Counted from the first letter of the stretch, positions 11,043 through 30,335 are shown. The stretch: 64,000 bases of DNA from Syncephalis plumigaleata (GCA_025201365.1 JAIXMF010000004.1:992001-1056000); one strand, 5' to 3'. The notes: generated by a model from the sequence alone, not told the origin. Program-made: numbers and translations.

Positions 11043-14000
11043 TCACTGATAAAGACTCTGTAGTTCCGTTTGGAAACGCGCATGAATAGCGTGCCTTCGT
11101 AGTCTACAGATGGATGACGTGTTGCGCAATTAATATTATTTGTATTAGTGATACCAATACACTTACTTGAATGTAGGGGTTAGCAATTGATTGTCGGCAG
11201 TGAATGGTTCAGGATGTAGATTATTCGTCTAACTTGTTCGTAACGCGATAGTTCATGCTCGCAACCTTTATCGTGCATACACTCGAGAATTGCATTACGT
11301 ATTGTCTCGTTGTTGCATAGTTCACTTAGCGACAAATTCGTATCAAGTTGACGTTCTCGTGCAACCTATCTCGTAGTGTAAGTATTATAGATGGCATATG
11401 TTAATGTATGTGCAATGTATATATATATACCTCTTGAATTCGTTCCGCGTCAGGAATCACAACTGCCACAAGGTAATGTTGCAATGGATCAACATGCACG
11501 TATACTTGTGAAATAAGACTATACATTGTATTAGAAGTGAAATGCCTCGCGATAATCTACGTATCTATCCAGTAGATTGTGTAACTTACTCGCAATTTTC
11601 ATAAATTGATTCAATCTTGGCTGGTGCCTATAATATTAGAATACATAGATGATTAATATGCGTGTTACTGCTGTTCTTGTTCTAGTACTTACCACGTATT
11701 CACCTTGACTTAGCTTGCATACATTCTGAATACAGCACATGTTACGTGTACAAGTGTGCAAGACAATGCAATGTATTAGTAGAGGTAGATAGTAACAATA
11801 ACAATAGTTATACTAGTAGTATACTTACCTTTTTACGATCAATCACTTTGAGCGTTCCATTGGGAAGCATCTCACCAACATCACCCGTTCGTAACCAACC
11901 ATCTTCTGATAGTATGGCACGCGTGTCTTCCGGACGACCGTAGTAACCCTTTGTTACACTGCCACCTCGTACGCAAATCTGGATTGATTCATGTAGAACA
12001 TGTAATACCAATTAGTACGCTGTATCAACTAATCGATTCACAATGTCAACACATACTTCACCACGGGGATTCGGTGTATCGCTAGCGTAATAACGTAATT
12101 CAGGTATATCGACCAATTTGATTTCATTCACTGGTAGCACCAGTCCAACGCATGTACCATACGGATGCTGATAGTCATTCGGATGTGTGGCTGCAATAGC
12201 CGCGCAGTCTCAGTTTGACCGTAACCCTCGATGACGGGACAGCCAAAGAATGCGCGCGCCCAATCCAATGTATCCGTAGTAATCGGTGCTATTCATTATT
12301 CGGCTTAGATCCTATCATCGAATGCTCATCAATTATGTTAACTTACCCGCTCCACATGGTATAATACGTACTGACCTATTACGTAGTTAGTTAGTTAACT
12401 AGCGATTAATCGACATTTATGTTTGATATAAACTTACACCAAAGTTAGAACGTAGATTACGAGTATCAAGCTATCCCACCAGCTATTATTGACCACACGT
12501 CCTTCGTTAAGCCATCGTGATTTGGCATTAATAGCTCGACGATACAATAGCTGCTGCAGTCCACTGATTGTTTTACGGTTTTCTCTACCGCTTCACGAAT
12601 TCGATTGAGAATATGAGGAACCCTATCAATCATCAATTAATGTAAATAAATCATATTCTTATAGTTTGAATTCTATTCATTCTTGTACCTACATCGGTAG
12701 AATGGTCGGTTTTACTACTTGCGCTGACTTCTCCATCATACGTAGATTCTCATTATGGTTGCCACTTGACCGCCCACCGACATTATAGCTAGTACGAGTG
12801 TGTGTTCAAATACATGGGCTACATAGCGTATTCAATTACTCCATTATATACAATGCAATTATCATTCGCAGTTTAGACTAGCTTACATAATGGTAGATAC
12901 GACAAGTACACGTCGTTTAACGTTGGTCCCTTGCCCGTTGCAAATATAGATAATAGTGATGCTAGTTTGTTTTCCTCTATGATTAGATACTTGTTACTAT
13001 CATGTTATAATATGCAACTACTTACACATGGCACAAACTTGATTCTACACATTGATAAACGTTAATATACTGATGATCACTTTCACTTCATCAACTATAT
13101 ATATATATATACACTTACTGCATGTGTTAACATTACACCGCGTGGTTCACCCGAAGTACCACAAGTAAAACAGATACAGGCTAGATCATCAGGTTCTATC
13201 CGTGTCCACATCATGTATTAATTACTACTAGTACAAGTACTACTACTTATTAGTGCCGTATTACTCACTTGGTTTAGGTATTTCCTCGCATGGATTAGCG
13301 CACCAATGTTTTCAACGGCCGTGAATGTCTCGAGCGTTATACCCAATCGTTGAGCACGATCACTATTCTCCTCTGACGGTGCTTGATCACTTATGATGAT
13401 CCAGCGTACAGTGGGACATTCAGGACAAATCGATAGAATGGCCGGTAAATTACGATGTGCCGTTACTAGGTGGTTAGTTTCGTTTGTTGGATGCATTGCC
13501 GTACTGAATCCAATTCCATGCTGTATACATAGGAACTGTAACCACGAGTGATGAGATGCCGCTAATAGCCACAACAATGTCAAGAAACATTGTAATTAGA
13601 TACACCTTCAATCAACTACACTAATTACTACTTCATTATTTACCTAGATCAGCTAGGATCCATTCTAAATGATAATAAATATCATTAATACCATATATTA
13701 TAAAACAATGCCATCCTATAATCGATTAGATTACCTGTCGAGTTACGCATGTAAATACCAAGCATATCCTCTGCACCCGGTTTCATATCAGTTAGCGTTA
13801 ATAGACCAGCACCAAATTACGAACACGTTCCTCCGTTTGCGCTATTACATTACAGTTGTGTTAATCGATCACATACATCATCAAGCATTAATATCTAATA
13901 AATACCATAGGTGATCTATTGATATGTAATTTGCCATTGTCATTAGTATATGCGTGTATATATATTTCATGTCATAACACGCTTACCCAGGACCATTCGC

Positions 14001-14255
14001 CTTCCGTTGATTTACCACCTAGAAATCGATGTTGTCCGTTGGTGGTACGTGCACGTCCCGTGCGAATACATCGACTAGCGTGCGTGTTTGCGAGTTAGGA
14101 AACATTGGCAGTGGACCACCATGCGGTACCATCTTTGATCGATAGATGGCACTCTCACCCGGTCGACGTACATTAGCGGGTATTGACTGTTCGTTAAGGA
14201 CAAATGGATGTACATCTGGTTCCGGCTTATTAACGGCCAAATACGTCACAGCCAA
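11043..14255 (-). CDS. Long-chain acyl-CoA synthetase (AMP-binding family)
   Basis: Activates long-chain fatty acids to acyl-CoA using ATP, normally on ER, peroxisome or lipid-droplet membranes. About 15 short exons are readable. In order: N-terminal SAIYRSK and [26 protein letters not shown], the ATP-binding [18 protein letters not shown] (13140-13200; ACSL proteins have YTSGTTGxPKGV here), DVYLSYLPL then [21 protein letters not shown] (about 12240), [21 protein letters not shown] and IDRKK (about 11830-11920), KLSQGEYV and [12 protein letters not shown], and the C-terminal [19 protein letters not shown] with stop at 11043-11045. This is the Faa1/ACSL layout. Several one-base breaks lie within exons (for example near 13505, 13835 and 14040), yet conserved motifs continue past each. 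The start ATG at 14255 precedes a typical ACSL N-terminus. Confidence 0.88.
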
Positions 14256-15147
14256 ACGGCTGAAACCAGTAGTAATGAAGTGCTGTCGAATTCCATAAGA
14301 TGATGTGTCGCTGTTTGGCAGCAGCAGCAGCAGAAGTAGTAGTAATAGGAATACCGGTGGCTATTGAATTCACCTTATGACGAAAGTAGAACGGCATACG
14401 CCCTTATCATGTGTATGTAAGGTAATGCCACTTGAACACTAGTCGTAATCAAGAGAAACAAGTCACTAGAGATAACCAGAGTATTAGAATGTGATAACTT
14501 GCACGAGAATAACGTATACTAAGTAGATAAATAGAGGAGAGATAGGTGTTTATATGCACAGATAATAATGGTAGGTAAAGGATACCACGAGTGTGTTATT
14601 CAACCAACTTGACAGTCAGTGGCAAGTAGACGTAGAGAATGAAGGGATAGAGTCACTGATATTCAGTCAGTATCGATTGAATACAGTACAAGAAATACTA
14701 AGGTAATGGTAGTTGTTTAGAAAGAAGAATGAGTGAGCAAGAGAGTAAGTGCGAGTGCGTATACACTAGTAGATTAACGGGAAAATGGGTAAGCTTTATT
14801 CTTCTAGACAACAAAGGAAATGTGAAATGAATATCCACCATCACGTGATATCTAGTGTTCATGCCTTAATTTGATTTCACATTTGAAATAATTACCAAGG
14901 TGAAACCGGCAAATGATACCGAAATACTACGGAAATAGAGCTTGGCAAGGACCTGTTCTACCGAGAACACACACGCGTACACACACGATGTATTGAGTAA
15001 ACAACAAAACACATAGAAAGAGAAAGTGAGAGAGAAAGTGACATATAGAATAAACCAAACGAATAACAACAATGAAAATAGAGAAAGGAAATAGGAAAGG
15101 CAATTAAACAATCACTGTGGTTAGGGTATTCGATGACGTGGCAGTAG
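14256..15147. other. Intergenic region
   Basis: No gene is supported. It serves as upstream region of the acyl-CoA synthetase and 3' flank of the demethylase gene, both on the - strand. A purine-rich stretch at 15015-15040 leaves open frames on the opposite strand without protein likeness. Confidence 0.4.
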
Positions 15148-20652
<5,505 letters not shown>

Positions 20653-23600
20653 ATGGCCCTGTCTTTCTGGACACCATGGGGACGATCTTCGTCGTCTTCA
20701 CCGCCACGTCGTTCGCAGCGTAGACATCATCCATTTGGACTGTCGAGCTGGCGACGTACTATCGTCAAATCGCGTACTCCGATGATTGAAGGGTCTACCT
20801 CGAATCCATCATCATCATCCTCATCATCATCGCCATCATCGCCTACTACAAATACTGGTCAAACCAACAAACGAAATTCTAAACTGGCAAACGGTACTGC
20901 CAAGCCATATGTACGACGCAGAGGATGGAGGACATGGACACGCGACACAACAGGTCAATTAGCTCGACGACTATCCTACTATCAGGTTAAACCTCGCGAA
21001 TCCACTCGTGATAATGTATCGCACTCCAGTCCGGAATCCTTGCCATCATGATATCATCACCTGTACCGACATCTCCTTCTTTATCGGATACCCAGCCAGA
21101 TGAAGATCAAAAGACCGAAGACAGTGGATGTGGTGAATGTCTACCAAAGGAAGATTGTTGCTCACCAAACAGCGATACACCTCGTAGAAAAGAGGTAAGT
21201 ACAAGTGTTTGCCATTCACTTTTACGTAGATTCATTGGGTATATGTCTGTTCTAACATATGGCTATCTATTGCTATTCCCTATTTGGTAAAGTTTAATGA
21301 GCATTTTAGTAAGTAGCTGATGGAATCTCAATGAATGATTGGCTAATGTTATTCTTTGATTAGAATTTCCGATGATTAACCCCACGTCCGATAACGAGCA
21401 TCGTCCAACTAAATCGATACTCGAGGAGGATAAAGAGGTGGATGTACCTCGGATGTTCAGTCGATGGAAGGACGCATTCTGGGGCGATGCATTCTGGCGT
21501 CGATTAGAGACTATATTTACATCGCCGTATGGTACACGCGATCTCGGCGGAGAACAGGAACGACGGCTTAGTCAAATTCCCGCGGATCCGACTACACTAC
21601 CCGATAGACATGGACTCAAAGTGTTTATCGGTACGTGGAACATGAACGGACGTGTAAGTAATAACTATATGTAGCAGCTATGATCATTCAATCTAATAAC
21701 ATACATTAATTCATTAGGAGCCACCGGTTGCATTATCACCATTTCTACCGAATAATCGAGATGGACATCCGTCACCGAGTGACGTGCCTAATAATCATTT
21801 ATTACCTATGACTTCTGGGGCACCTTATCATTTACTAGTGATTGGCACACAAGAGTGTCTAAGTACTGCGGCGAATGCGGTATTCTTCGCACCCGAGTAC
21901 GAAGCATGGGAGAATCGCTTGTCAAACTGGTTCGGTAGCGAGTACTTTCTCATTGGCAGTCAAGGTATGGGTGCCGTTCATTTGGCGGTATTCGTATGGA
22001 ATAGGTGTTGGCACTGGATACGAGGTACGTATGACAGTGACAATAATGCTCGCAATGACTAATGGCATATATATCTGTTTATCTATTTACTACAATAGCG
22101 GTGGAATCAGCTGAAGTAGCCACCGGCATAGGTGGTATGATCGGTAATAAAGGAGCGGTAGGCATTTCCGTATTATTCGGCGAAACATCTCTGTTGTTCA
22201 TAAATTCTCATTTAGCTGGTAATGTCATTGAATACATACTTGGTTTGTGCTGTGTATCATGTTTAGCTAATATTCCCTTGCATTAAATAGCTCATGCGGA
22301 ACGTACCTCTCAGCGTAATCAGGACTATGCTCGTATTGAAAAAGAGATGCAATTGCGATCGTATGAATTAAAGGATGAACCTAAAGAACGTAAGTATATA
22401 TATGTAAGACATAGCAAATGAAAGTAGCATATAATTAACTAATGTTCTATCACAGATGTAGGATTATGGCGTGTAAGCGACCAGTTTGATTACACATTCT
22501 GGTTTGGCGATCTTAATTATCGCACGACTGCTACACGAGCACAAGCGGACGACTGGCTTAACGCTGGTCATTACAAGGTTAGTATGTGGTGTTACAACGA
22601 ATAATAGCAATGCTAACAATAATAACAAACAGCGATTATTGGCGCGTGATCAATTGATAAGGGAACGTACCGCGCAACGTGTATTCCACAATTATGACGA
22701 GGCACCGATTACATTCCCGCCTACGTATAAATTCGACGTGCCACCAGCGACGAGTGGAAAGAATGGATGGCGACGAGCGTTCACCATTGAAACGGCCAGT
22801 CTACGTAGTCTACGTATTCGCGCCTCGAGTATCAGCAGTAGTCGTAGTGGGCATAACAACCAGCCGAGTAATGGTAATATCAATGTTGCAAGCAGCACTA
22901 GTAACAGCAATGGAACGGAAGATGGTTCAGACGCGGAGAGCGTGCGCTCCTACGCTACAACACGAGCCGAGACTATCATAGCGGATCGTTCAACACCTGA
23001 ACGAGCCAGTGTCATTATACCGCCACCGCCCGTTTCAAGTATACCTCGCTACGACACGAGTCCTAAACAACGCGTGCCTTCCTGGACCGATCGTATTCTG
23101 TTCCGACAACGATCGCCGCCTCAACCATCGCGACGACCTCGTTCCGAAACGAATCTATCCGCGCTACTTAGTAAATCGGTGCAGAATCATCATCAGCATC
23201 GGAAATTGACTAAAAAGTCCAGTGCTATCATGTTCAGCAAGCAACGACCGTGTAGGAATCAGCAGGGTAGTTTCTCCACCATTGCCACGTCCGTACGCTG
23301 TCTCGCCTACAATGGTGTGATGCAAATGCTCGGCTCGGATCATCGGCCGGTGACGGGGTCTACCGTATACCGTTCGACTGGTCCGAGACATTACTACGCG
23401 ATCCAATGTCACCCGTGTCACCGTGTAGTACACCGGTGATTATGATCGAGGGAGCAGCCAGGGAAGACGATCATATTACTAATGATACACCTGTAACACC
23501 ACGATGTATATCCCCTTTGGAGAACGTTTCGTCCTCTCAGCTACCATAGGTGCGGCAGCCGCCACAGCATCTGTATCCTCTTTACTATCACCGATGATCA

Positions 23601-23826
23601 ATGGTAGTACGACCAGTATTAAGGAATCGAAACGAGGTCAAGGTGAGGCTTCGCAAGACAATCGATTACGTGTACCGGCCAATGTAGTTGCCGCGCGTAC
23701 AGAACGATTGCGAAACCGACAACGACGCGAATTACAATCGCGTACACTTTTGAGATCACCACCATCGCGTGATAGTATTAGAAGTCAACGACGTAAAACA
23801 CCAGTACCGCCCAGTATTATGATATA
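20653..23826 (+). CDS. Inositol polyphosphate 5-phosphatase
   Basis: Removes the 5-phosphate from phosphoinositides or inositol phosphates, shaping membrane PI(4,5)P2 pools. The catalytic domain is spread over about six exons and shows all the family boxes: VFIGTWNMNGR (about 21630), LLVIGTQECL (about 21840), MIGNKGAVGIS and LFINSHLAG (about 22140-22220), FDYTFWFGDLNYR (about 22490-22530), VPSWTDRILFRQ (about 23070) and GSDHRPV (about 23335). The N-terminus (20653-21195) is basic and Ser-rich, and a 100-residue Ser/Arg-rich insert separates NYR from the WTDRI box. The C-terminal tail is basic and disordered. No Sac1 or SH2 domain is seen, so it is not a synaptojanin or SHIP. Frame breaks occur near 21045, 23350 and 23545. 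Intron donors are GTAAGT-like and acceptors TAG. Confidence 0.92.
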
Positions 23827-23836
23827 AGCTGTTATT

Positions 23837-23873
23837 GTTTGTCTGTTTGTTTGTTTGTTTGTTTGTTTGTTTT
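23837..23873. repeat. GTTT tandem repeat
   Basis: About eight GTTT/GTTTG units directly follow the 5-phosphatase stop. A simple repeat in the 3' flank. Confidence 0.8.
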
Positions 23874-24094
23874 TGGTTTCCTCTCCTTCTCTTCTATTCT
23901 CTAGTTTTTTTGTCAGTTTAACTTTTATTTCTTTCAGTGCCATTCTTTATCATTTAAGCATTCTATTATATAACATTGTCGTTTTTATTCATTCATTAAC
24001 ATTAAACCATACATACATACATATTTACATACTTTCATTTATCTCATTACAATAACCATTCAACAAAGAATGCATCGATCTATGTTCATTATTA

Positions 24095-24392
24095 ATAAAC
24101 AATTGGAGAAATACATGTATATACAAAACGTAGACTGATTACAAGGGTTTTTCCAACCAGTTAACATTGCTTGTCCTGAACTTTAGTTCTTTTATTAATA
24201 AATATATCTGCATGGTAGTTAGCATCGCTGTCGTTGTCACTATGTAGGTATGGAATCGCCCATCAACAGATGCTCTATTCTTTGTTTAGCATTCGCCTTA
24301 TGTTATTTACCGCAATGCGAATGCCATTAAGGCCGCATCAAACAATGCGATGCATAACTAGAATTTACCTGCCAAATAATAAAATGTTCTGC

Positions 24393-24427
<35 letters not shown>

Positions 24428-25632
24428 CTAATAGTTGTGCATGCTTATTTAGTAATAAGAACAAATGTTAATGACTAACAGTGTTAATCGATTGGAAAAA
24501 GACCTGTAATACCATGCTAATGATCAATAAATGGATGTACTAATGCCGTTATTACCCTCTATTAGTGTCATGTTAGCTATTGATATATACTATGCAAATA
24601 AAGATATAGCCATCATATAGGATTTCTCGGCACATTTACAATATGCAATACAGTCAGACAGTGCCACTACAAATACAAAGTGCTAAGCGACGCGAATGGT
24701 AGTAGTTAGCACGGATATTATGTATGTACGCGTACTTTCACAACACACGAGTAGAAGGCGTAGTGTTCGTTACGTATCCATGTCGCAATCAGATGAACAA
24801 AAGCACTGGCTAGTAGTTAACACGAGTACCGCGTACTTGCATAATGTATAAAGCACGAGTAAGTAAGGCAAAGCAGCGAGTGGAGACGTTGTATGCTGGC
24901 AAGCAAGTGTGGGCCTAATGCATAGCGCGAGTGTTACGTATGCTACGTTCCCCACATACTACAAGCAATGATCAGCAAGTCAACGCGAATAAAGTGGTAC
25001 AACGCGGCAAGCAAACGACGTGAATAAAGGCACGGCATGAAATAATAGAAATACACGAGTGAGGGCAAGGGAGTGTCGCAAGCAAATAGACAAGGGAGCG
25101 AGAAAGAGAGAACTGAATAGAGGATAGACCAGTATGAAAGACCCATGGAGTATATGCCACGTTGATCGACAACGAATAAAGAACCAATTACTACACAGCG
25201 TGAAGAGCAAAGTGTGCTTATGACAGAGTATACAGTTGGAGTGAGGCTGCCGACGAGTAGCAATACAAATACGAGTACGCGCATACAACAACATAATCGA
25301 CAAGTAGTCATGGCAAAGCGGCAGACTAGACGGGAATAAGATGACCGGCCGAGAACAACACAACGACAAGTAGTATACGTTGCAGCTAAGCACAGCGTGT
25401 ATATGACTGTAAACGAAGGTGGAGTAAGAGGAAAAGCATGAGTGGTGATGGTGTATGCATGGTCAGAAGACGAATAAAAGAATAAAAAGCAATAGACGAG
25501 AGTGTGTGTGTTAACGAGCATTGCTATCGTCTATGAGTGTTACGGTAATAGTTATGCGAATAACGAACAAACAAACGAACGAAGAAAGATGAGATAGTGG
25601 GAAAGCGAAAGGAATAAAAGTTAACAAATTAT
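24095..25632. repeat. Left arm of a 1.5 kb inverted repeat
   Basis: This stretch is repeated in reverse complement at 30336-31880. Visible stretches agree at roughly 97 percent (for example 24508-24660 against 31320-31468 differs at about four sites). The outer part contains a 365 bp TA-flanked element (24142-24506). The inner kilobase is purine-rich on + and full of ACGAGTA-like words. No protein is recognised. The outer edge lies about 270 bp past the 5-phosphatase stop. Confidence 0.85.
24142..24506. mobile_element. 365 bp TA-flanked MITE-like element inside the left arm
   Basis: It starts CAAGGGTTTTTCCAACCAG after TA (24140-24141) and ends in the inverted form GATTGGAAAAAGACCTG before TA (24507-24508). 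The ends resemble those of the 1.3 kb element at 3716-5006. It includes an AAT microsatellite at about 24399-24426 and has no coding capacity. Confidence 0.55.
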
Positions 25633-26249
25633 TAGCATTCCATTACAAATTCTGCTCATTTATTAATAAATAGTCTCTTTAGCAACAGTTAATAAAGTGT
25701 TAAGTAGCTTACTAGAAAATAATAATAAAAATAGATTTCATGACATAACTGCTAGAATGTAGGCACAAGCTTTGAAGCGCAAATATGTAAGCATGCTATT
25801 AATCAATACAAAGCATTTTTATATCATTAGGTAGGTAGAAGGAAGCTCTATTGTAATGAGTAATATAAATAAAGTATATTAAGTTTATATGAAGTAATGG
25901 GTAATACCACAAAGAAGCGCAAAACATTCCGGTAGTTGTGTGCGTTACTATGCATATTTGTATACTTTTGTTTGCCTCACTACATTAACCATTCAACAAA
26001 GAATGCATTGATCCATTCTTCATCATTATTAATAAATAAGTAACAATACATGAATATATATACAAAATGTTGATGTGAATTTAGACTGAGTCATTGACTG
26101 TCATTGGTGTATTTCTAGAAAGACTTCTATGTCGAATCAAGCAGAGAACAAACTGTTATCCGCGCAAAAAACGACACGTACTCTGCCTAGTTTCTGCGTG
26201 TCTTTTTTCCTCCTTCTATTTTCACTTTACTTGTTCGTCACTGCTCATT
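25633..26249. other. Spacer with direct repeat, upstream of the checkpoint gene
   Basis: Mostly AT-rich with no gene. About 25982-26075 is a diverged direct copy of 24048-24130 (shared CCATTCAACAAAGAATGCAT and TTATTAATAAA), so the left arm plus this spacer is bracketed by a 90-bp direct repeat. Confidence 0.5.
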
Positions 26250-29200
26250 ATGAATAAACGTACACGAGAATCCAAGTCTCTCGGCATAAATAGAGGCGTC
26301 GTACGCCCTAAACCAAAGGAGACACCTCGACTAGCTCGTACGGTACGAGAATTGCGAAGTCAACACTTGCAGAATGTATCGGACGCAAGTAACCGCGATA
26401 ACGTTCATAATACGTCGGTCATATCCAACAACGACATATCGGTCTCGTCTGATTCTACAGTAGATACACACGATATCAGTAATAATAGTAGAATAATGGG
26501 AAATACAGCCGATTTACCAGCTTCACTTAGTGTGTTTCCTCATACCCCTGCAACTGTATCGAGACCACGATCCGATCAATCTACTAATGATACTGTAAGC
26601 CTTGACATATCACCATTACCCGCTAGATTATTAGTATCGCTTGGAGATACTACTACTACTGCTGCTGCTGCTAAGAATGATGCGAATCCACTAGACATGA
26701 ATAGCGATAAGCCATTAACTATTACGTCACCATTTGGCTGTGCATTTCCTCGTACTCCAATGGCTGCATCCACTATAGCCACTGAGACAAATAGAACAAG
26801 CAACGATAGCCGTACAAATATGGTTACACCAGTTATACAGCGTAATACCTTATTTGCATCTCAACTAGTGCCTGTCAGTGGCAATGGCTATATTGCTTCG
26901 GCAGAGGACACCCGCTACCGAACGATCATCTCATGCTCTACACAACGATCATTTGGAACAAATACCCACGATGGCAAATGCCTTGTTACGCCGTGTGTTC
27001 GCCGCACTCGACGCGCCGATAATAGCAAGTTGTTTAAAGCAGTCTATCGGATGACATTCAACCTGAAGACAATACGCCAATAATGGAGAATGAACTAGCA
27101 GCGAATGTGCAACCATCACAGAAAACGGTGTTATTAGTAGATACGCCGAATAAAACAATAGAACATGACAAGGATTTACGCGTATTAGTCGAGGATACGC
27201 AACCTTCGTCGCCTGTATTGACACATCCACCGTTATCACCTATGGATGATCCAGTTACTTGCATTACCGATACACCATCAGAATTTATACCAATTACAAC
27301 AACGGTAAATGATTCACAAAGAGGTAGGTATTAATATTTATTATTAGTAGTATATGATAATTGCTAACATATGTATATACGCGTATAATAGTAAATGACG
27401 ATAATGATGGTGATGATGATGATGTTAGGCAAGCTATAGGAAATGCTATGCAAATAACACAGCCTACACAAATTATACAACCGATCAATTTACAACTATC
27501 CGCTGATGATCATAACTCGATGACGGGCACTATTCCAACATTAATTCTATCACGCACACCGTCACCAATTATAAAGCGATACATACCGGCATATCATCGT
27601 CATATGGAGAAGGAAAGCGAGGAGAACGCTTTGCCGAAGGATGCAGCTTTATTGAACCAGTTGCATCGTCTATACAAGAGGATAAAGGTATACCGGTACC
27701 TATGGAGGCGGCTGCACCAACTGATAGTCAATCGTTTCAATTCCATACACCAGTAGTTGATGAAACTAGTATGACTCGTAAGTATATGTAATAATTAATA
27801 ATGAACGTCCAATTGTAACGATAATTTATTAGATACACCTCAGAAATCGGCATCGACCAGAGAGAATACGCTGACATTTTCTGCGTTTCTTAAGCAACGA
27901 AAACAACAAGAGAACAGGCTAGATCATACGAGATCTACAGAAATGTTACATTCGGATCCGGAACTTCCTTCTCATATAACTATCGACGATCCAATGCTAA
28001 TAGATCGATTGATAGAATCGGATCCAGTCGTAGAAACACCACGGAGAATGGATAAAAAGCGGGACAGATCAGTCGAGCTATCGGACAAAGGAGGAGTGGC
28101 GATGCAAGCTAACTCGACATTATCATCCCATAAGAAGTTGAAGGAAGGCAGCATCATATGTCGATTCAGCGAGATATAGGATTTGACGAAGTATCGGATA
28201 ATCAATCCTCAATAGAATCTGATATGCTCTATAACAATGATGATAATAACGAGGAGGATAGAACGGCTCAACACTCGAATGACAAGCAACAATCGATAAA
28301 ACGCGGGAATACAACGACACTTCGTCGATGCGAGCATTGTTCCACTTCGGTGACTACAAGCTGGCGTAAGGTCCTAACGGTTTACCAACATTGTGCAATC
28401 AATGCGGTAGTTTCTACGCCATGCACAAGGTACTACCCGAGTTTAGAGCAGTCGAATCGCCTAAACAACCACTCTCTCTACTGCCCGATTATCTGCCAGG
28501 CGATAGGGTATGGGCGTACTCGTACTACGACGGTTATTACCATTCAGCAACGGTTAAGGGTAATAACGATTATGGCACAAGTTATCGCGTTGTATTCGAC
28601 GATCGACGACATCATATGACAACTGATGGCGCGATGAAAAGCAAGCTAGAACTGGAAGCGGAACATTTGAAACCATTAGAACTCGAGGTGGACACCGATG
28701 TATGGGTGATGAAAATGGGACAACGCGAATTGAAGGAGGACGTATTGGATCGGTCGATTTGGACGAGGAACGATGCCGCGTTTATTGGATTTCAGGATCA
28801 ACGATATCGACCACACTCTCGCCATGGATATCCATATCACGTATTGCACTACCAGCAACTAAAACTGCCAATGTATCTGTTATGGCAGATGGTCAATCAG
28901 CTGGCAAACCTGATGTATCTACCGTAACGGAAGAAGACGAAGAAGAGAAGAAGAAGAAGAGAAGAAAGAAGAAATGGACGATCAATTGCCTGTAGAAGCT
29001 AATACATCTGCTGTGCAAGCGGATATTACATCGCCCGAGTTCATAAATTCATTATTAGGGCCACCACCATCGCAAACTAATACGGACGACGATATCAGTA
29101 GTAGTAGCAATAGTGAGTCAAGTGCACTACTAAGTAAGTAAAGAGAAAGAGAAAGAGAAGAATACTAAAATTATGTGTTACTCCATTAGATCGACTATTA

Positions 29201-30126
29201 TTCAAGAATATAGTGTTTGTATTAACTAATATACCATCACAATCTGAGAGCAACAACATTAAAAGCGAAGGTAAAGAGAGAGAGAGAGAGAGAGAGAGAA
29301 TGTCATTAACAGATTAAATTTATCTTCTTTACTTAATTATTATCAGATAAATTGATACAATGCACCAAGGAGGAACTGACCTACTTGATACAAGATTATG
29401 GCGGTCAGGTTGAACCGGATATATCAGTCTCTAATGTCAATGCGGCAAGCGATGACGTATTAAATAACCACACTACTATTTTAATATGTGGCGAGATTAA
29501 GCGAACGAAAAAGTACTTTTTAGCATTGGCACTGGATATCCCACGTATATCCTATCGTTGGATTATAGATGTGACGAAATCGGTAAATAGCTTCAGTGAA
29601 ATTGATCATTAACCATATCATTAATCGATGTCATTTTTGTGCATAGGGTCGACTGGATACTATACTCAACTATTCACTATGCAACGGATTCTCCAAGGAA
29701 TTAAATGCTTTCGTGGCATCGAGACCTATCCCGGCAATCACCTCTAGTAATGTCATTCATCGCAACGACTCCTATCTGATTTAGTTATTCATCTAAAGGG
29801 TAGTACGACATTTAAGGTTAGTAATAATGAAATTGCTATATCTATAATATTATTAATCTCTTATTCGTTTATTATCATAGAGTGATTGGGAGACAGTATT
29901 AACGGCAGCTGGTGCCACTATTGTCGACCACAAACAATTGCGAACCATAGGCTGTGACTATCTTGTACTGGAGAAACGACCCACATCGACATGGATCAAC
30001 AATCTATCCGATACGGTGAGATCACGTATTAAGGCTATCGTAACATCGGAATGGGTGGCACAGTGTTTAATTAATCAACGGGTAGTCCGCTGGCAACAAC
30101 ATCCATCCTATACACAATGGTCATAA
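26250..30126 (+). CDS. Crb2/Rad9/53BP1-like checkpoint adaptor with GATA finger, Tudor and BRCT domains
   Basis: Probable DNA-damage checkpoint mediator that reads modified histones at breaks. A long Ser/Thr-rich N-terminal half (26250-28160), with SP/TP sites such as PHTPATV and RTPSPII, suits CDK and ATM-type phosphorylation. Next comes a GATA-type zinc finger: CEHCSTSVTTSWRK, then GPNGLPTLCNQCGSFYAMH (28330-28435), with one base missing in GGTCC between the halves. A Tudor region follows: LPGDRVWAYSYYDGYYHSA then YRVVFDDRRH (28490-28620) and a second half, DVWVMKMGQRE. The C-terminus holds BRCT repeats: LFKNIVFVLTNI and ISYRWIIDVTKS (29200-29585), then VDWILY and KAIVTSEWVAQCLINQRVV (29640-30100). 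Other frame breaks lie near 26900, 27640, 28165 and 29700. I chose ATG 26250 (MNKRTRESK) over an upstream in-frame start at 26094 because the extra residues look like a chance hydrophobic run. It is the only gene between the inverted repeats. Confidence 0.8.
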
Positions 30127-30335
30127 TAGTATATTGAATAGTAGTGATGACTAAGACGATTCCTCCATTCAATTGACCGTTACTTACGTTCTAGCTTTAC
30201 TATTAAATATTTCTTTAGCTGAATAATAATGGTTAATATGTGATTTGTAAAGTAGTATTAAATAAATGCTTTTTGTATTGATTAATAACTTTTATTAATA
30301 CCTTTCCCTTGTCTTTTGCTAATGCTTCCATTAGT

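Noticed and set aside
26094-26249. Upstream in-frame start for the checkpoint adaptor
   Set aside because: The 52 extra residues are Cys/Phe/Leu-rich and unlike a nuclear protein N-terminus; ATG 26250 gives a basic start instead.
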